In this document: in pieces, positions 33,511 through 42,958 of the stretch
How positions within the stretch are numbered: position 1 is the first letter of the stretch
How the letters are laid out: each line of letters opens with the position of its first letter
Source of the DNA: Ctenosaura bakeri
Lineage: Eukaryota > Chordata > Lepidosauria > Squamata > Iguanidae
DNA: 64,000 nucleotides
Direction of reading: 5' to 3'
Assembly: GCA_948474755.1 (NCBI GenBank)
Contig: CAOLHI010000926.1
Coordinates: 124,001 to 188,000, forward strand
The notes under the pieces: model-generated
Told to the model about the DNA's origin: nothing
Seen by the model: only the letters and a program-made list of their open reading frames with translations
Database searches by the model: none
Program-made: the position numbers and the translations under genes

Positions 33511-35558
33511 TCAGGGGCTATAAATTTGCCTTGGCTTCCTGGCCCTTGCCGCCTTGCCCTTCCCTCCCTCCTGCTCCTGGCTGGGAGCCGCCTCTGTGCT
33601 GCTCCCGGCTACGTTTGCGCTGTGCTCCCCAAAAGTTAGCTGTCGGGACTGCGAAGAGCCAGGCGGTGATTGGCTTGTCCCGCCCACGCCCGTAACCGCA
33701 TCTGAAATATTGGACATGGCATTGACGCATACCCTTAGAATTGATATTATCTCCTGCCATGCATTCTCTGCCCTGTCGCTATCTCGAGACGCCTGCTCGT
33801 GATCCATGGCCATCTGTTGCAAGTTCCTTTCCTCCTGCTCGCGCATAAAGTCCAAGGTTGCTCTTGCGTAGGCAAACGCCTTGTCTCGGCCCCCCGCTGC
33901 GGTTCTGTTCCTGTTCATCCTCAGGCGTGACAGGGGGGACATTCTCACCATGGGCATCTCGCTCTCCCTGTCCGGGCTAGTGCTGAGGCAGTCATCTGTT
34001 CAGAATAAGATTGAGAAGTCAATCTACATGGTGCGGACATGTGCATCATTCGGAGCTAGGACACAACATGTATGAGCAAGTGGCGATTAGACAGGCTTTT
34101 TTTAAAATCAAGGTACTCATACAACTGTAGAAAGATAGAAACCACACCAAACACTTATCACAGTCACGTACCTTGCTTCATGTAAGGTTTCAGCCTCCAA
34201 CAGGAAGGTTGCCAAGAAACGTTAAATGGCAGTCCAACAACAGGCAGAACGGAAAATGCTATTTTCCGGGCATTGCCCTAACGGTTGCACAGAAACTTTA
34301 ACTGTGAAGATAACAGCATGCTGAGGTTGTCCCGGCCATGAAGGCTCGAAAAGTACAATGGGCATATCAAGGCAGCCGCGTAATGCCATGCTCTGAATCT
34401 CCAAACCTGTGGTGACAAATCATACCACGGTTATCCCGATGCAATATAAACTCCCTGCAGCAATATTTCGGCTGCAGGACACCTTAACTCACCAGCAGCC
34501 GTGGTGCTAGAACTCCCGGTGCAGGAGTTTCAACCTGCATAGGTGTGGGGCGGCTGTCCTTGATCCCTGCTTGGAGGTAAAACGAAATAGTTAAACCTTG
34601 CAGCAGGAGGCTATAAGGGGTTGGCTTGGGACAAGACGTTGTCACTTAAGTCCCATGAAGTTGCTCCTTTTGGAATTTCCTCACTCCTGCTGGGAAAGAA
34701 GGGATCACGGTAATGTAAATGGCCCTGATGGACCCTAGAGAGTAAAAGGTCCCTGGAAAGTAGAGATGCCACCCCTTTTGCTGTAAAAGAAGAAGTATTC
34801 AAAAGGAGCAGCACGAGTGGTGGGCCTTTGTGGCCATGCACGTGATGCGCCCTGCTCGCATCTGATTCCTGCTCTCTGGCCCTCATCCACCTGTAATTTG
34901 TTTATGGCCGTTTTCCTGAGTGGCCCTGAATCCGCGAAGGGTTATTGTAGACTAAATCCAAATGTAATGTATTGTAAACCCATGCAGCCTCACCTGACGA
35001 TTCCCCATCATATGATGTGTGTTCAAACAGTTCCTGGCTCATCTGTTCGTCCAGCCCTGAAAAATGAGAAATGGAATTTAGGGGCACAAAACATTCATAT
35101 AGGGGATGGGAAAATACCTCGACTCGCTGCCCTACATACCTTCTGATGCCACGTTCTCATTCGCTGGTTGCTCGGGTCCCATGGTGACCTGCAAGCTCTC
35201 AACGACTCTTGGAGGTTCGGCACTCGCGTCCCCCCAAAAATCCTGGATAGTTCATCAAAGTAGGGACATTCCACCCTGGCTGCGCCCGTCCGTTTATTTG
35301 CCGCCACAGCCTCACGGTAGGCTGCACGCAGTCTTTTAGTTTCGTCCTGCACTCCTCAGCGGTCCGCCTATGTCCCCTTCTAATCATTTCCCTCGCAATG
35401 TCCTCGAATATTTCTATATTTCTGTAGGTAGCCTGGAGGTCCCTCTGGAACCTACGTTCACCCCAAATGTCCAGGAGATTTTTTATCTCCGTATGGCGCC
35501 AGGCCAAGCCTCTTGCCCTTATGGGCTGTCGCCTCAAAGGAAACCCTTCCTCCTCCAC
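33511..35558 (-). CDS. Harbinger Myb/SANT-like DNA-binding protein, four exons
   Basis: In this superfamily the second protein carries a Myb/trihelix domain that helps bind transposon ends and bring the transposase to the nucleus. Exons on the minus strand: 35558-35140, 35056-34994, 34566-34493 and 33995-33511. Every intron has GT/AG ends (donors GTATGT, GTGAGG, GTGAGT) in phase 1. The N-terminus starts MEEEGFPLRR. The SANT/trihelix domain covers about residues 18-100 (WRHTEIKNLLDIWGE; AEECRTKLK; ECPYFDELSRIFGG). The acidic linker contains GLDEQMSQELFEH. The last exon has a helical, charged segment (RDKAFAYARATLDFMREQEERN) and a basic end (GKGKAARARKPRQIYSP). About 347 residues if continuous. 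Three single bases are missing, in runs at 35334-35337 (T), 35230-35235 (C) and 34515-34517 (C). No other disabling change is seen. The third exon is the least certain. Confidence 0.82.
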
Positions 35559-35829
35559 GCTGCAGTCACTCCCCTGCGTGTGCTCCCCCCCTTTGCATGT
35601 TACCTTTTTATTTTGGGTTTTTTTTTTCCTTTTGCAAACCTCCTTCCCCTACTACACGTCCGCTCAACGGAAAAATGGCTCCTCCCTCTGTTTTACTTCC
35701 TCTCGTCGCGTTTCGCGCATGCGTCCTCCTGGCGCGCGGGAAATGACGGGGCCAAACCAACCCCTAGTGGACAATCACTGGTACTGCAGCCGCATGGTTT
35801 GATAGTGGAGGCGGACGAGGGCAGCGTCA
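35559..35829. promoter_or_regulatory. Divergent promoter between two SANT-like genes
   Basis: 271 bases separate the start of the minus-strand Myb-like gene from the start of the plus-strand SANT-like gene. The palindrome-containing GCGCATGCGT at 35715-35724 is close to the NRF1 consensus and echoes ACGCATGCGT at 31069-31078 in front of the transposase. CpG-rich around 35700-35760; no clear TATA box for either direction. A shared bidirectional promoter is inferred from the layout. Confidence 0.55.
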
Positions 35830-36621
35830 ATGGCGGCCGTACCGGTTGAGGAGGGGCCTCGGGAGTGGTCGGAATTCAAGACCAGGGAGATGTTGGCCAT
35901 GGTAAGGTGGTGTGGCGGTGTGACGGAACTGATGCGCCCCCAAACCCAAAGGGGGGACGATGATGAGCACCTCCACACCGTTGCCCACTGCCTTACGTGA
36001 CATGGCCACGAGAGGAGTGTGGAGGAGGTCCGGATCCGTTTCCGCGGGTTACGCGGACAGTTCTACGCCGCCCTGCGCTCCTACAATGGCCACCCGCCCC
36101 CCACGCAAGGCCTCCCTTTTCGAGGTAATGCGCAGCCTGTGGAGGGCGGCGGGAGCCCAGCTGGACAGCCACTGGCAGACGTGAGTAAGCGCAACACACA
36201 GCGCCTGTGTGGCTATGGGAACCCCAGGAGAGTGGTTGTCGTGTGTCCCCCGCAAAGGGGGATGCACCCTGCCTGAGGATAACCCACGCTAATGTACTGT
36301 TGCATTTCCATAGGCAGAAGACGCCATGCGCCTGGCCACCAACCCCCCGTGGACACGCAGGGCATGGCAGGGATGGAAGGTAGGAAAACCTCTTTTTAAG
36401 TGGCCCTTGGCTTCATTTTTCATTTCCCCCCTATCGCCCCAACAATTAATAAACGACACAGTAAAGTTTTCTCCTTCAAAAAGGCCGTTGTGGATGCGCA
36501 CATGCCTAATCAAATTTCACCACTGTTTTGGGTAGCAGACCAAGAGAACATCCCTCAACCAGAGCAGCCAGGGACAGATGTGGAGGAGCCAGAGGAGGAA
36601 CACCCCTGTGCCCAGGACTAG
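35830..36621 (+). pseudogene. Third Harbinger gene: second SANT-like protein, three exons, damaged
   Basis: Starts at ATG 35830 (MAAVPVEEGPREW). Exon 1 is 35830-36180 with donor GTGAGT. Exon 2 is 36314-36379 (reading AEDAMRLATNPPWTRRAWQG; acceptor CCATAG; donor GTAGGA). A last exon begins near 36536-36539 and ends at 36621 with an acidic reading (GTDVEEPEEEHPCAQD). Residues 12-100 resemble a SANT/trihelix domain: REWSEFKTREMLAMV, then LHTVAHCL, then SVEEVRIRFRGLRGQFYAAL. Breaks as sequenced are a TGA at 35998-36000 (likely CGA changed at a CpG), one extra C in the run at 36097-36102, and a probable missing base in the GGG near 36150. The frame across the last intron is unsettled. It shares a promoter with the Myb-like gene. 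Function is inferred: a second DNA-binding partner. Confidence 0.6.
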
Positions 36622-38338
36622 AAAGCTCTAATAACAATGTTAAAACCCCCACCCCTTTCCCAAACGCACACCCACCCTGTACAGGACTTTTTTTTTATTT
36701 ATGTAAATATGTACTTATGTAAATATATATTTTTTGGAAAAGAAAACATTTATTAAACGTTTATTCTTTCAAGTTGGTGTGTGGCTCCTTGCATGTATCC
36801 CTCCCCTGCAAAGCTGTTAGGTCAGCGTGGCGTCTGTGACATGGCACTGTTTCAGTCACGGACCGCTGGGAAATTTGCCAGCAAGACAAACTGTTTTGCG
36901 TGTTTGGCGAAGTGGTGGGAAGGGCGGTAGTGTCAGTGTGGAGTTTTCAGCTTGGAGCAACACTGCGTGGAAAGATTTGCAGTGGGAATGCGCACTCCCC
37001 GTGGATTTCCGGACCTGTGGAGACAAGGAGGGGCGTTAGTATTTATCAACAAACCAAACAGTACGAAACAAACAGCGGGGCTTGCCTCCCCAAACAATGA
37101 TGTGCGTTCCATTGCCCTATGGATCTCTGCCATGTCCTACACAGCTAAAGAAGCATGGAAAACTACTGAGTCTCCTGCCCTGGCCGGAAGTCATCCCCCT
37201 CTGCATGTGGCACGGGTGGGGGGTTCAGACAAATAAAACAGCAGGCCCTCATGGGGCGTGACTCTATTCATGTCGGTCGCTAGAAAAATAACTACTGTCA
37301 GGGACAAACAGAAGCCACTACCCCCTACACCCCCAGCCCGAGAATCTGGTTTAAAACGGAAGATTTCCAAGGGCCATTTTTCTCTGCGGGCGCCAAATAG
37401 TCCACAGAGAAAAAAAAGACGTTTATGCATCCACAGGTAGGCCCCAATAAACAGGAAAAAAGTTTTGAAGCTCCTTTTTATTAAATAAAATCTGGTTTCT
37501 TTCCTGACTTTTTTTGATACCTCAGAGGAGCAGAGGGAGAAGGATCACATGGTTTCCACCCCTTGCCCCCTGACTCCATCAGAAGGTTTTCCCATTTAGC
37601 TTAAGCCAACCCTTTCACTGCCCAGTTGCCGAGCCCAGGTTTCAAAGCTCCCTTAAAACATCCTGCCTCCCTTATTCTTTAGGAAGCACGAAATAGTTTA
37701 TTAGTAAGGGTGAGGGGCAAAGTGTGGCTGGATTGCTAGCTGTAAGCCCCCCGGCTATTTTCCCTTATGGTCCACATGCCCCACTCCTTAAATTTCTGAG
37801 GAGGGCAGGATTTTTTTAAATTCCAAATTGCCAATTGTCCTCCAAGCATGGAGAAGTAAAGCACTCTGCGAGTGTTGTCTCCAGGGCAGCCCAAGCCCCA
37901 TCCCAGGGCACTTTCGGGAGACACAGCCCCCGGAAACCCGCAATTCACGATGCCGCATGGATAAAGGATAGTTAAGGGAAAAACCAACCTTCCTTTTTTC
38001 GCCGCCGTTCCTCGTCCCTTTGCTTCCTCCTTGCAGCCGCTTCAGCGGGTTTGGAAAATGGCGCCGTCCGCTCGTGCTGGGGGCGGTCCTGTGGGTTCTG
38101 CTGGCCACGCCTTGATCCCTCCCTCTCTTGATCGCCCGCACGAATCAGGACGCATCGACGCTTTCTCACGAAACGTCGAGCGCGGATTGGAGGAAAAGAC
38201 CACATTTTATCTGGTCTTTGAAAAGTGCGCGGAAATGCTGATTGGTGGCTCCCCCGCTCGGATTGGGGTGAGAAACCAAAAAGTTTAATGCGACCACGTG
38301 CTCTCTAGCGTGAAAAAGGCACCCGATCAAGGTCGAAC
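36622..38338. other. Harbinger interior without an assigned gene
   Basis: 1.7 kb between the third gene and the right TIR. AT-rich 3' sequence follows the gene (ATTAAA near 36751). A plus-strand frame of basic, proline-rich residues (37258-37440) ends next to a CACAGGTAGG sequence. A minus-strand frame at 37972-38205 is rich in R, K and E and is followed by GAAGGTTGG, which could be a splice donor. Either could be an exon of a further transcript, or chance. The last 300 bases are CpG-rich, with inverted CCAAT boxes and TTTCTCACG-like subterminal motifs, so a right-end promoter directed inward on the minus strand is possible. Confidence 0.45.
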
Positions 38339-38372
38339 TGGGAAGATTTAAAAACCCCGTGAGAAAAGGGCC
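38339..38372 (-). repeat. Harbinger right terminal inverted repeat
   Basis: Reverse complement of the left end: 18 identical outer bases, a different 4-base spacer, then AAATCTTCCCA. Related subterminal copies of the TTTCTCACG motif occur at 38162-38170 (same strand as the left end) and, with one change, near 38267-38275. Confidence 0.93.
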
Positions 38373-38375
38373 TAT

Positions 38376-38912
38376 AACTCTCTTGCTGAAAGATCTTCAC
38401 TGGCTACAGGTCTGTTTCTGGACAGAATCCAGAGTGCTGATCATAACCAATAAAGTCCTGTACAGCTTGGGTCCAGATTATCTGAAAGACTGTATCTTCC
38501 TACAAGAGCCTACTTCAGTTTTAAGATCTTTAAGTGAGCTTTCTCTTGGGCCCACTATCATCACAGGTACATCTTGTGGGAACTTGGGAGAGAGCCTTCT
38601 TGGCTCTAAGGCTTTGGAATTCTCTTCCAATAGAGGATCAGTTGGGCCTTTCTCTGTTCTCCTTTAGCTGGCAGGCAAAGACCTTCTTATTTAAACAGGC
38701 ATCCAACTCTTAACTGATTGGGGTAGTGCAGCAGGCGTACTGGTTTGAATATTGCAATAGATTTTTAATGAGGTTTTGACCGGATTGCTGTTTTTACATT
38801 TTTGTATTCAGATTGTTTTTAGCTATTTTGTTTTAACCTGCAGAGTAAGCTTCTTTGGATCCCACATGAGAGAAAAGCAGAGAATATAACTTCATTAAAT
38901 AAAACAAATACA
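38376..38912 (+). mobile_element. L2-type LINE, right part of the split copy
   Basis: Continues the copy at 30685-30813 after the Harbinger insertion. The reading LLLKDLHWLQVCFWTESRVL (38380-38440) with KVLYSLGPDYLKDC matches the C-terminal L2 reverse transcriptase and parallels the copy at 10.9 kb. The 3' end near 38850-38910 (TTCTTTGGATCCCACATGAG; ATTAAATAAAACAAA) is the L2-type tail. Inactive. Confidence 0.75.
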
Positions 38913-41235
38913 TGAGTGCTCCAAATGTATTATTTAATGATGGTTAGAATGCACATCACAGGGCCAAAGGAACTACATGAGAGAACAGAAGACTTGGTTA
39001 CTTGGTAAGAATTATTTGGGGAGTTTGGCATCAAGTTATTCCTGCATGTTAGACATCTCCAATGTATGGATAAAATTGTACTTAATGGAAGTTTAGGCAG
39101 ATACATCCACCCAGTAGCAGGTAGCAATTACTGGGGACAAAGATGGATACCAGATAGTATTCTAATTGCAGCTATAACCATGCAGCACCAAAAGGTATGT
39201 GATATATGGATTGCAATGTTGAAAATGGCAGGAATTTTTTATCCATGCATATCAAATGATGTGATGTGGGATAGGAATGAATGGCCCTCCATATGTTGTT
39301 GGAACACAACTCTCAGCTTTTCTCACCATTGGCTATACTAGCAAGGGTTGCCAGGACCTGCGATCTAGTCACATCTGGAGAGCTATATGATTCTGTCCAT
39401 TGATCTAACATATAAACCCTACGTTCATTGTGAAGATGAGATGAAGTTGTAGTAAAGAATACAATGGCTGTATATTGCAGGGAATGGAAACAGCTTCTAG
39501 TTATTATAAACTGTGCAACAGGTACTGCTGTCCTGATGCACATGCTTATTGGTTTGCTTAACTATTTAAAAGGGATATAGTGTACATCACAATTAGCTGA
39601 AGCAGGAAAGGCCTATGTTCCACTATCAGTAAGAGTTAAACATAATGAGGCTAGAAAGTCCAACAATCTGAGAAGATTCAGGGGTTTTTTTTCCTATTTT
39701 TATTCAATAAGTATACTATTTTTTACTTTAATTGAAGATATCCAGAATCTAAAGCTATTACCATGCTTCTATACTGTCCTGTATCTCAATGAAACATATG
39801 CCTTCATGGATCTTTTCCAATAATTAACATGATACCAAAGGGATCATAAATGAAAATTAATGTTAAAATAAAAACCATTAATCATTGCTTTCTGTGAGCC
39901 AAATTAACTACAAAGGTTAGTGCTGATAGCATGATATAAATTAAATACAAAAACCTGTTAGAAATATGATAATAAATCCTTTGCCTTTGGAGATTTTGTG
40001 TTTATAAAATAATAAGCTTTAGACTTATTTTTTTTATAAAAAAAAATCTACAATAGCCTCACTTACGGAAAACAAAGTGTCAGCTTTTAATGCACGGAGT
40101 ATTAGAAACAGAACACTAACAAGACAGGGACTGGACCTAATTGAGAATGGATTGCATTTGTTGTCTTTTTCCTAAGTTTCAACTAGGATAGAATCTGTGA
40201 AAAAAAGAAGGGTATTTTCATTTCTGATAGAACTCTGATGGCTGCAGATGAAAACATATACACAAACTTTTGTTTCTTGTTCCTGATAGACAAAATTTAA
40301 TAAGAAACACTTTCAGATGGAACCCATCCATTCAACTCTCATCTTTAAACAGTGCCGTCAGACACAACAACTGATGATGCCTTACATCATCTAAAAGAAC
40401 AGGCTTTACATTGTGGAAGGACTCTGGTTCAGTCTCAAATTGTGCTTTTTTGTCTCAAGAATGATGCAGGGCAGGGTTTATTGCAAAAAAGAAACAGCGG
40501 GGTTACTGAAGGCTTTCCATTTTGGCAGAACTGTCTAGAATGTGATGAGCCAACAGTCTCAAAACACAGGCAGAAATGAGATAAAATAAAATTGTGAACA
40601 CATCCTGAAATGAGAACCAGTCTTTTCAGGAACATGTAAGGAATGAAGACACTGCACAAAGGACACCCATAAAAGAGATCAAACAGTGATCCAGTTATTT
40701 CAAAGTGTAGAGTTCATTGTCTCAAACGAGGACATCCCATGGCTTAGTCAGAAATGGCTAAAAGGCTTCACAACAGGGTCTTCAGATTGAGTGGTAAATT
40801 TCACATGCTGGCACTCTTCACGAAGGAAGCACATTTTGCAGAGCTGAGCTGTGCCTGAGAACTTGGGCCCTTCATCTTCCTTGGCTCTGTCGCTAAGCTG
40901 TTTAGAATAGGATGCATTGCAATATTCAATGATCCACATGATTGCCCATCAGCTTTCAGTTGCACCATAAGTTAGAAAGATGTGCAGAAATTATAAGACA
41001 GCTGAAGATAGTCATAATGTTACATGACATTACAGGTTGCGTTCTATGGATGTGGCTGTGCTGTACTGTGCCATCCAGAAGAGACTTCTGTCACAATAAG
41101 GAGAAAGAAGCTTATTTTGTAACAACTTTTACCCCCAAATGGATTGGAAGATCCTTTGGGGGATGAAAAACAGTATGGAAGACATGACAGGAAAGAAACT
41201 ACTGCCAACACCTCCCTCCCTATTCTAGACACAGT
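38913..41235. other. Unassigned sequence
   Basis: About 2.3 kb. Apart from the short TIR fragment at 39283-39388 no gene or element was recognised. Confidence 0.4.
39283..39388. repeat. Small TIR element of the CCCTCCA-ATGTT type
   Basis: Begins GGCCCTCCATATGTTGTTGG, continues with ACACAACTCTCAGC and CACCATTGGCTATACTAGC, and ends near ACATCTGGAGAGC. Same short foldback family as 25113-25222, diverged. Confidence 0.55.
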
Positions 41236-41239
41236 CTAC

Positions 41240-42063
41240 TGTTACCGCAGTTTCTGGGCCAGACTTGAGGGATATTAGATATCACTTTGATATCAATAAT
41301 TTGGCCTTCTTTACCTATTCCTCTCCACATGCTGCGAGGTCCCCCGGACAAGCTCGCAGACAGGCACGACCGCTAATCACTGTAATATTCCAAACAATAC
41401 AGGTAGGCCAGAAATAGCCGTCCCGCCACTTCAGGAGACCTCAAAGGCAAGTACTCTATTAGGTATGCACGCTACTTACAAAGAACTCCCTGCCCCAAGC
41501 AGGCAGCTTGATTAGAAGAATCCTCATCTGTCAAGCATTCTGTATTTGGATTTGCATACTGTTTACTCTACTGTCAGTTCGGACTTAATCATGCTAAATT
41601 CTGACCTTTTGGAGGCTTTGTCTCCAGCCCGAAACTCATTGTTTCCCCCAAGTATGGACTAGCCTGCGGCCACATTTTCCCCTATAAAAACCCCTGACTG
41701 AGAGCTTCTTTGGATTGCTCCCGACTTCCACCCAGCCTTGCTGCCACTTTGCTTGGTGAGCCTTCTCCTCAGTCCCACATACTGAGACTCCATACCTCTG
41801 AACTTCTGCTGCAGACTACCCGGGCTTCAGGACAGGTGTAGTATTACCCAAACTAACAACTCCTCTAAAAATCTCTCTATCCCACTCCAACCTTTATTTC
41901 TCTAGTTATCTGAGTGAGTATGCTGCATACACTGTTTGATTGTATTTTAATAAAAACCACAATTATTATTTCACGTGTGTTTGCTCCTTGACTCGGCCTG
42001 ACCCCGTAGACATTGGGTAAAAGATCTCCCTCCGTTGCCCTGCCTCTCGTATTGCTAGCTTGT
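41240..42063 (+). mobile_element. LTR, family A, first of a tandem pair, lacks its 3' end
   Basis: 824 bp from TGTTACCGCAGTTTCTGG. It has TATA-like CCCCTATAAAAACC near 41681-41694, an AATAAA signal near 41949, and the shared GACCCCGTAGACATTGGG in R/U5. It breaks off at GCTAGCTTG, where the complete family members have about 85 more bases up to GTAACA, and the next LTR begins at once. CTAC before it (41236-41239) pairs with CTAC after the second LTR. Confidence 0.85.
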
Positions 42064-42954
42064 TGTTACTGTGGTCCAGGCCTACCCGGAGATAGCACTC
42101 AATATCTCTTTTGATATCAAATGATTTGGCTTTCCTCTGCCACCCCCCTCCATGTGTTTGTGAGGCCTCCAGACAAGCACATAAACAGGCATGGCCAATA
42201 ATTGCTGGACATTCCATTCTCCACCTAGGCAGGCCAGATAATGCCGGTTCGTCACTTCAGGGGCCTCCCCAGCAAACTCCTCATTGCATATGTGCAATAC
42301 TAACAAAGGCTCCCTGCCCCGAGCAGGCAACCTGACAAAGCTGTACTAAGCGCTCCGCATTTGCATACTGGCTACACTATTGTTAATTTGGCTCTAAGTC
42401 AATCATGCTAAATTCTGACCTTTCCAAGGCTTTGTCCTGCACCCAAAACACATTGTTCTCGCCGAGTAAGGTATGCTCTGCAGTCACAATTCACCCTATA
42501 AAAAACTCTGATTCTGAGACCCTCCTCAGATCGCTCCCGAGTTCCATCCAGCCTTGCCACCGCTCTGCTTGGCGAGCTCCCCTCAGCCAACCGTGCTGAA
42601 CTTCTTCATCGCACCCCAACTTCGCTCTCAGGGTCCAGGACTATGAGACAGGTGTCATATCACCCACTTCCCTCTAAAAATCCCTATCCCAAGTCAATCT
42701 CTGATTCCTTAGTTATCTGTGTGACTGTGGTGTCTTTAATATTTGTCTGTACTTAATAAATATCATTTTTATTACTTTAAATCCGTCTGACTGCTTGACT
42801 GACCTGACCCCGTAGATGCTGGGTTGCAAGATCCTGCTAAGTTACCCTGCCTCTCACTAGCTTTAGTGACTGCTCCAGCTAATTTTCCCCAAAGTGTTGT
42901 TGTTGTTTGGTTATTTAGGTGTCCCTCCCGGGACCCCCAGAAAACAGAGTAACA
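42064..42954 (+). mobile_element. LTR, family A, second of a tandem pair
   Basis: 891 bp from TGTTACTGTGGTCC to CAGAGTAACA. TATA-like CCCTATAAAAAACTC lies near 42492, and AATAAA near 42757. The 3' part has GTGTCCCTCCCGGGACCCCC, as in the copy at 15240-16142. The external duplication CTAC (42955-42958) belongs to the pair as a whole. No internal region lies between the two LTRs. Confidence 0.87.
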
Positions 42955-42958
42955 CTAC

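Larger units (their letters stand above)
30814..38372. mobile_element. PIF/Harbinger DNA transposon, 7.56 kb, three genes
   Basis: A complete element. The terminal inverted repeat starts with 18 identical bases, GGCCCTTTTCTCACGGGG, and continues after a 4-base difference with a matching AAATCTTCCCA segment, about 34 bp in all. TAT at 30811-30813 and 38373-38375 is the 3-bp target duplication. Inside lie a two-exon DDE transposase (+), a four-exon Myb/SANT-like gene (-), and a second SANT-like gene (+), then 1.7 kb without an assigned gene. The element is CpG-rich, unlike its AT-rich surroundings, which suggests a recent or horizontally received insertion. Known members normally carry two genes and are shorter, so the size and third gene are unusual. 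Confidence 0.93.

Noticed and set aside
41240..42954. A nested LTR-in-LTR insertion
   Set aside because: After the second LTR there is no remainder of the first, and the outer CTAC duplication encloses both.
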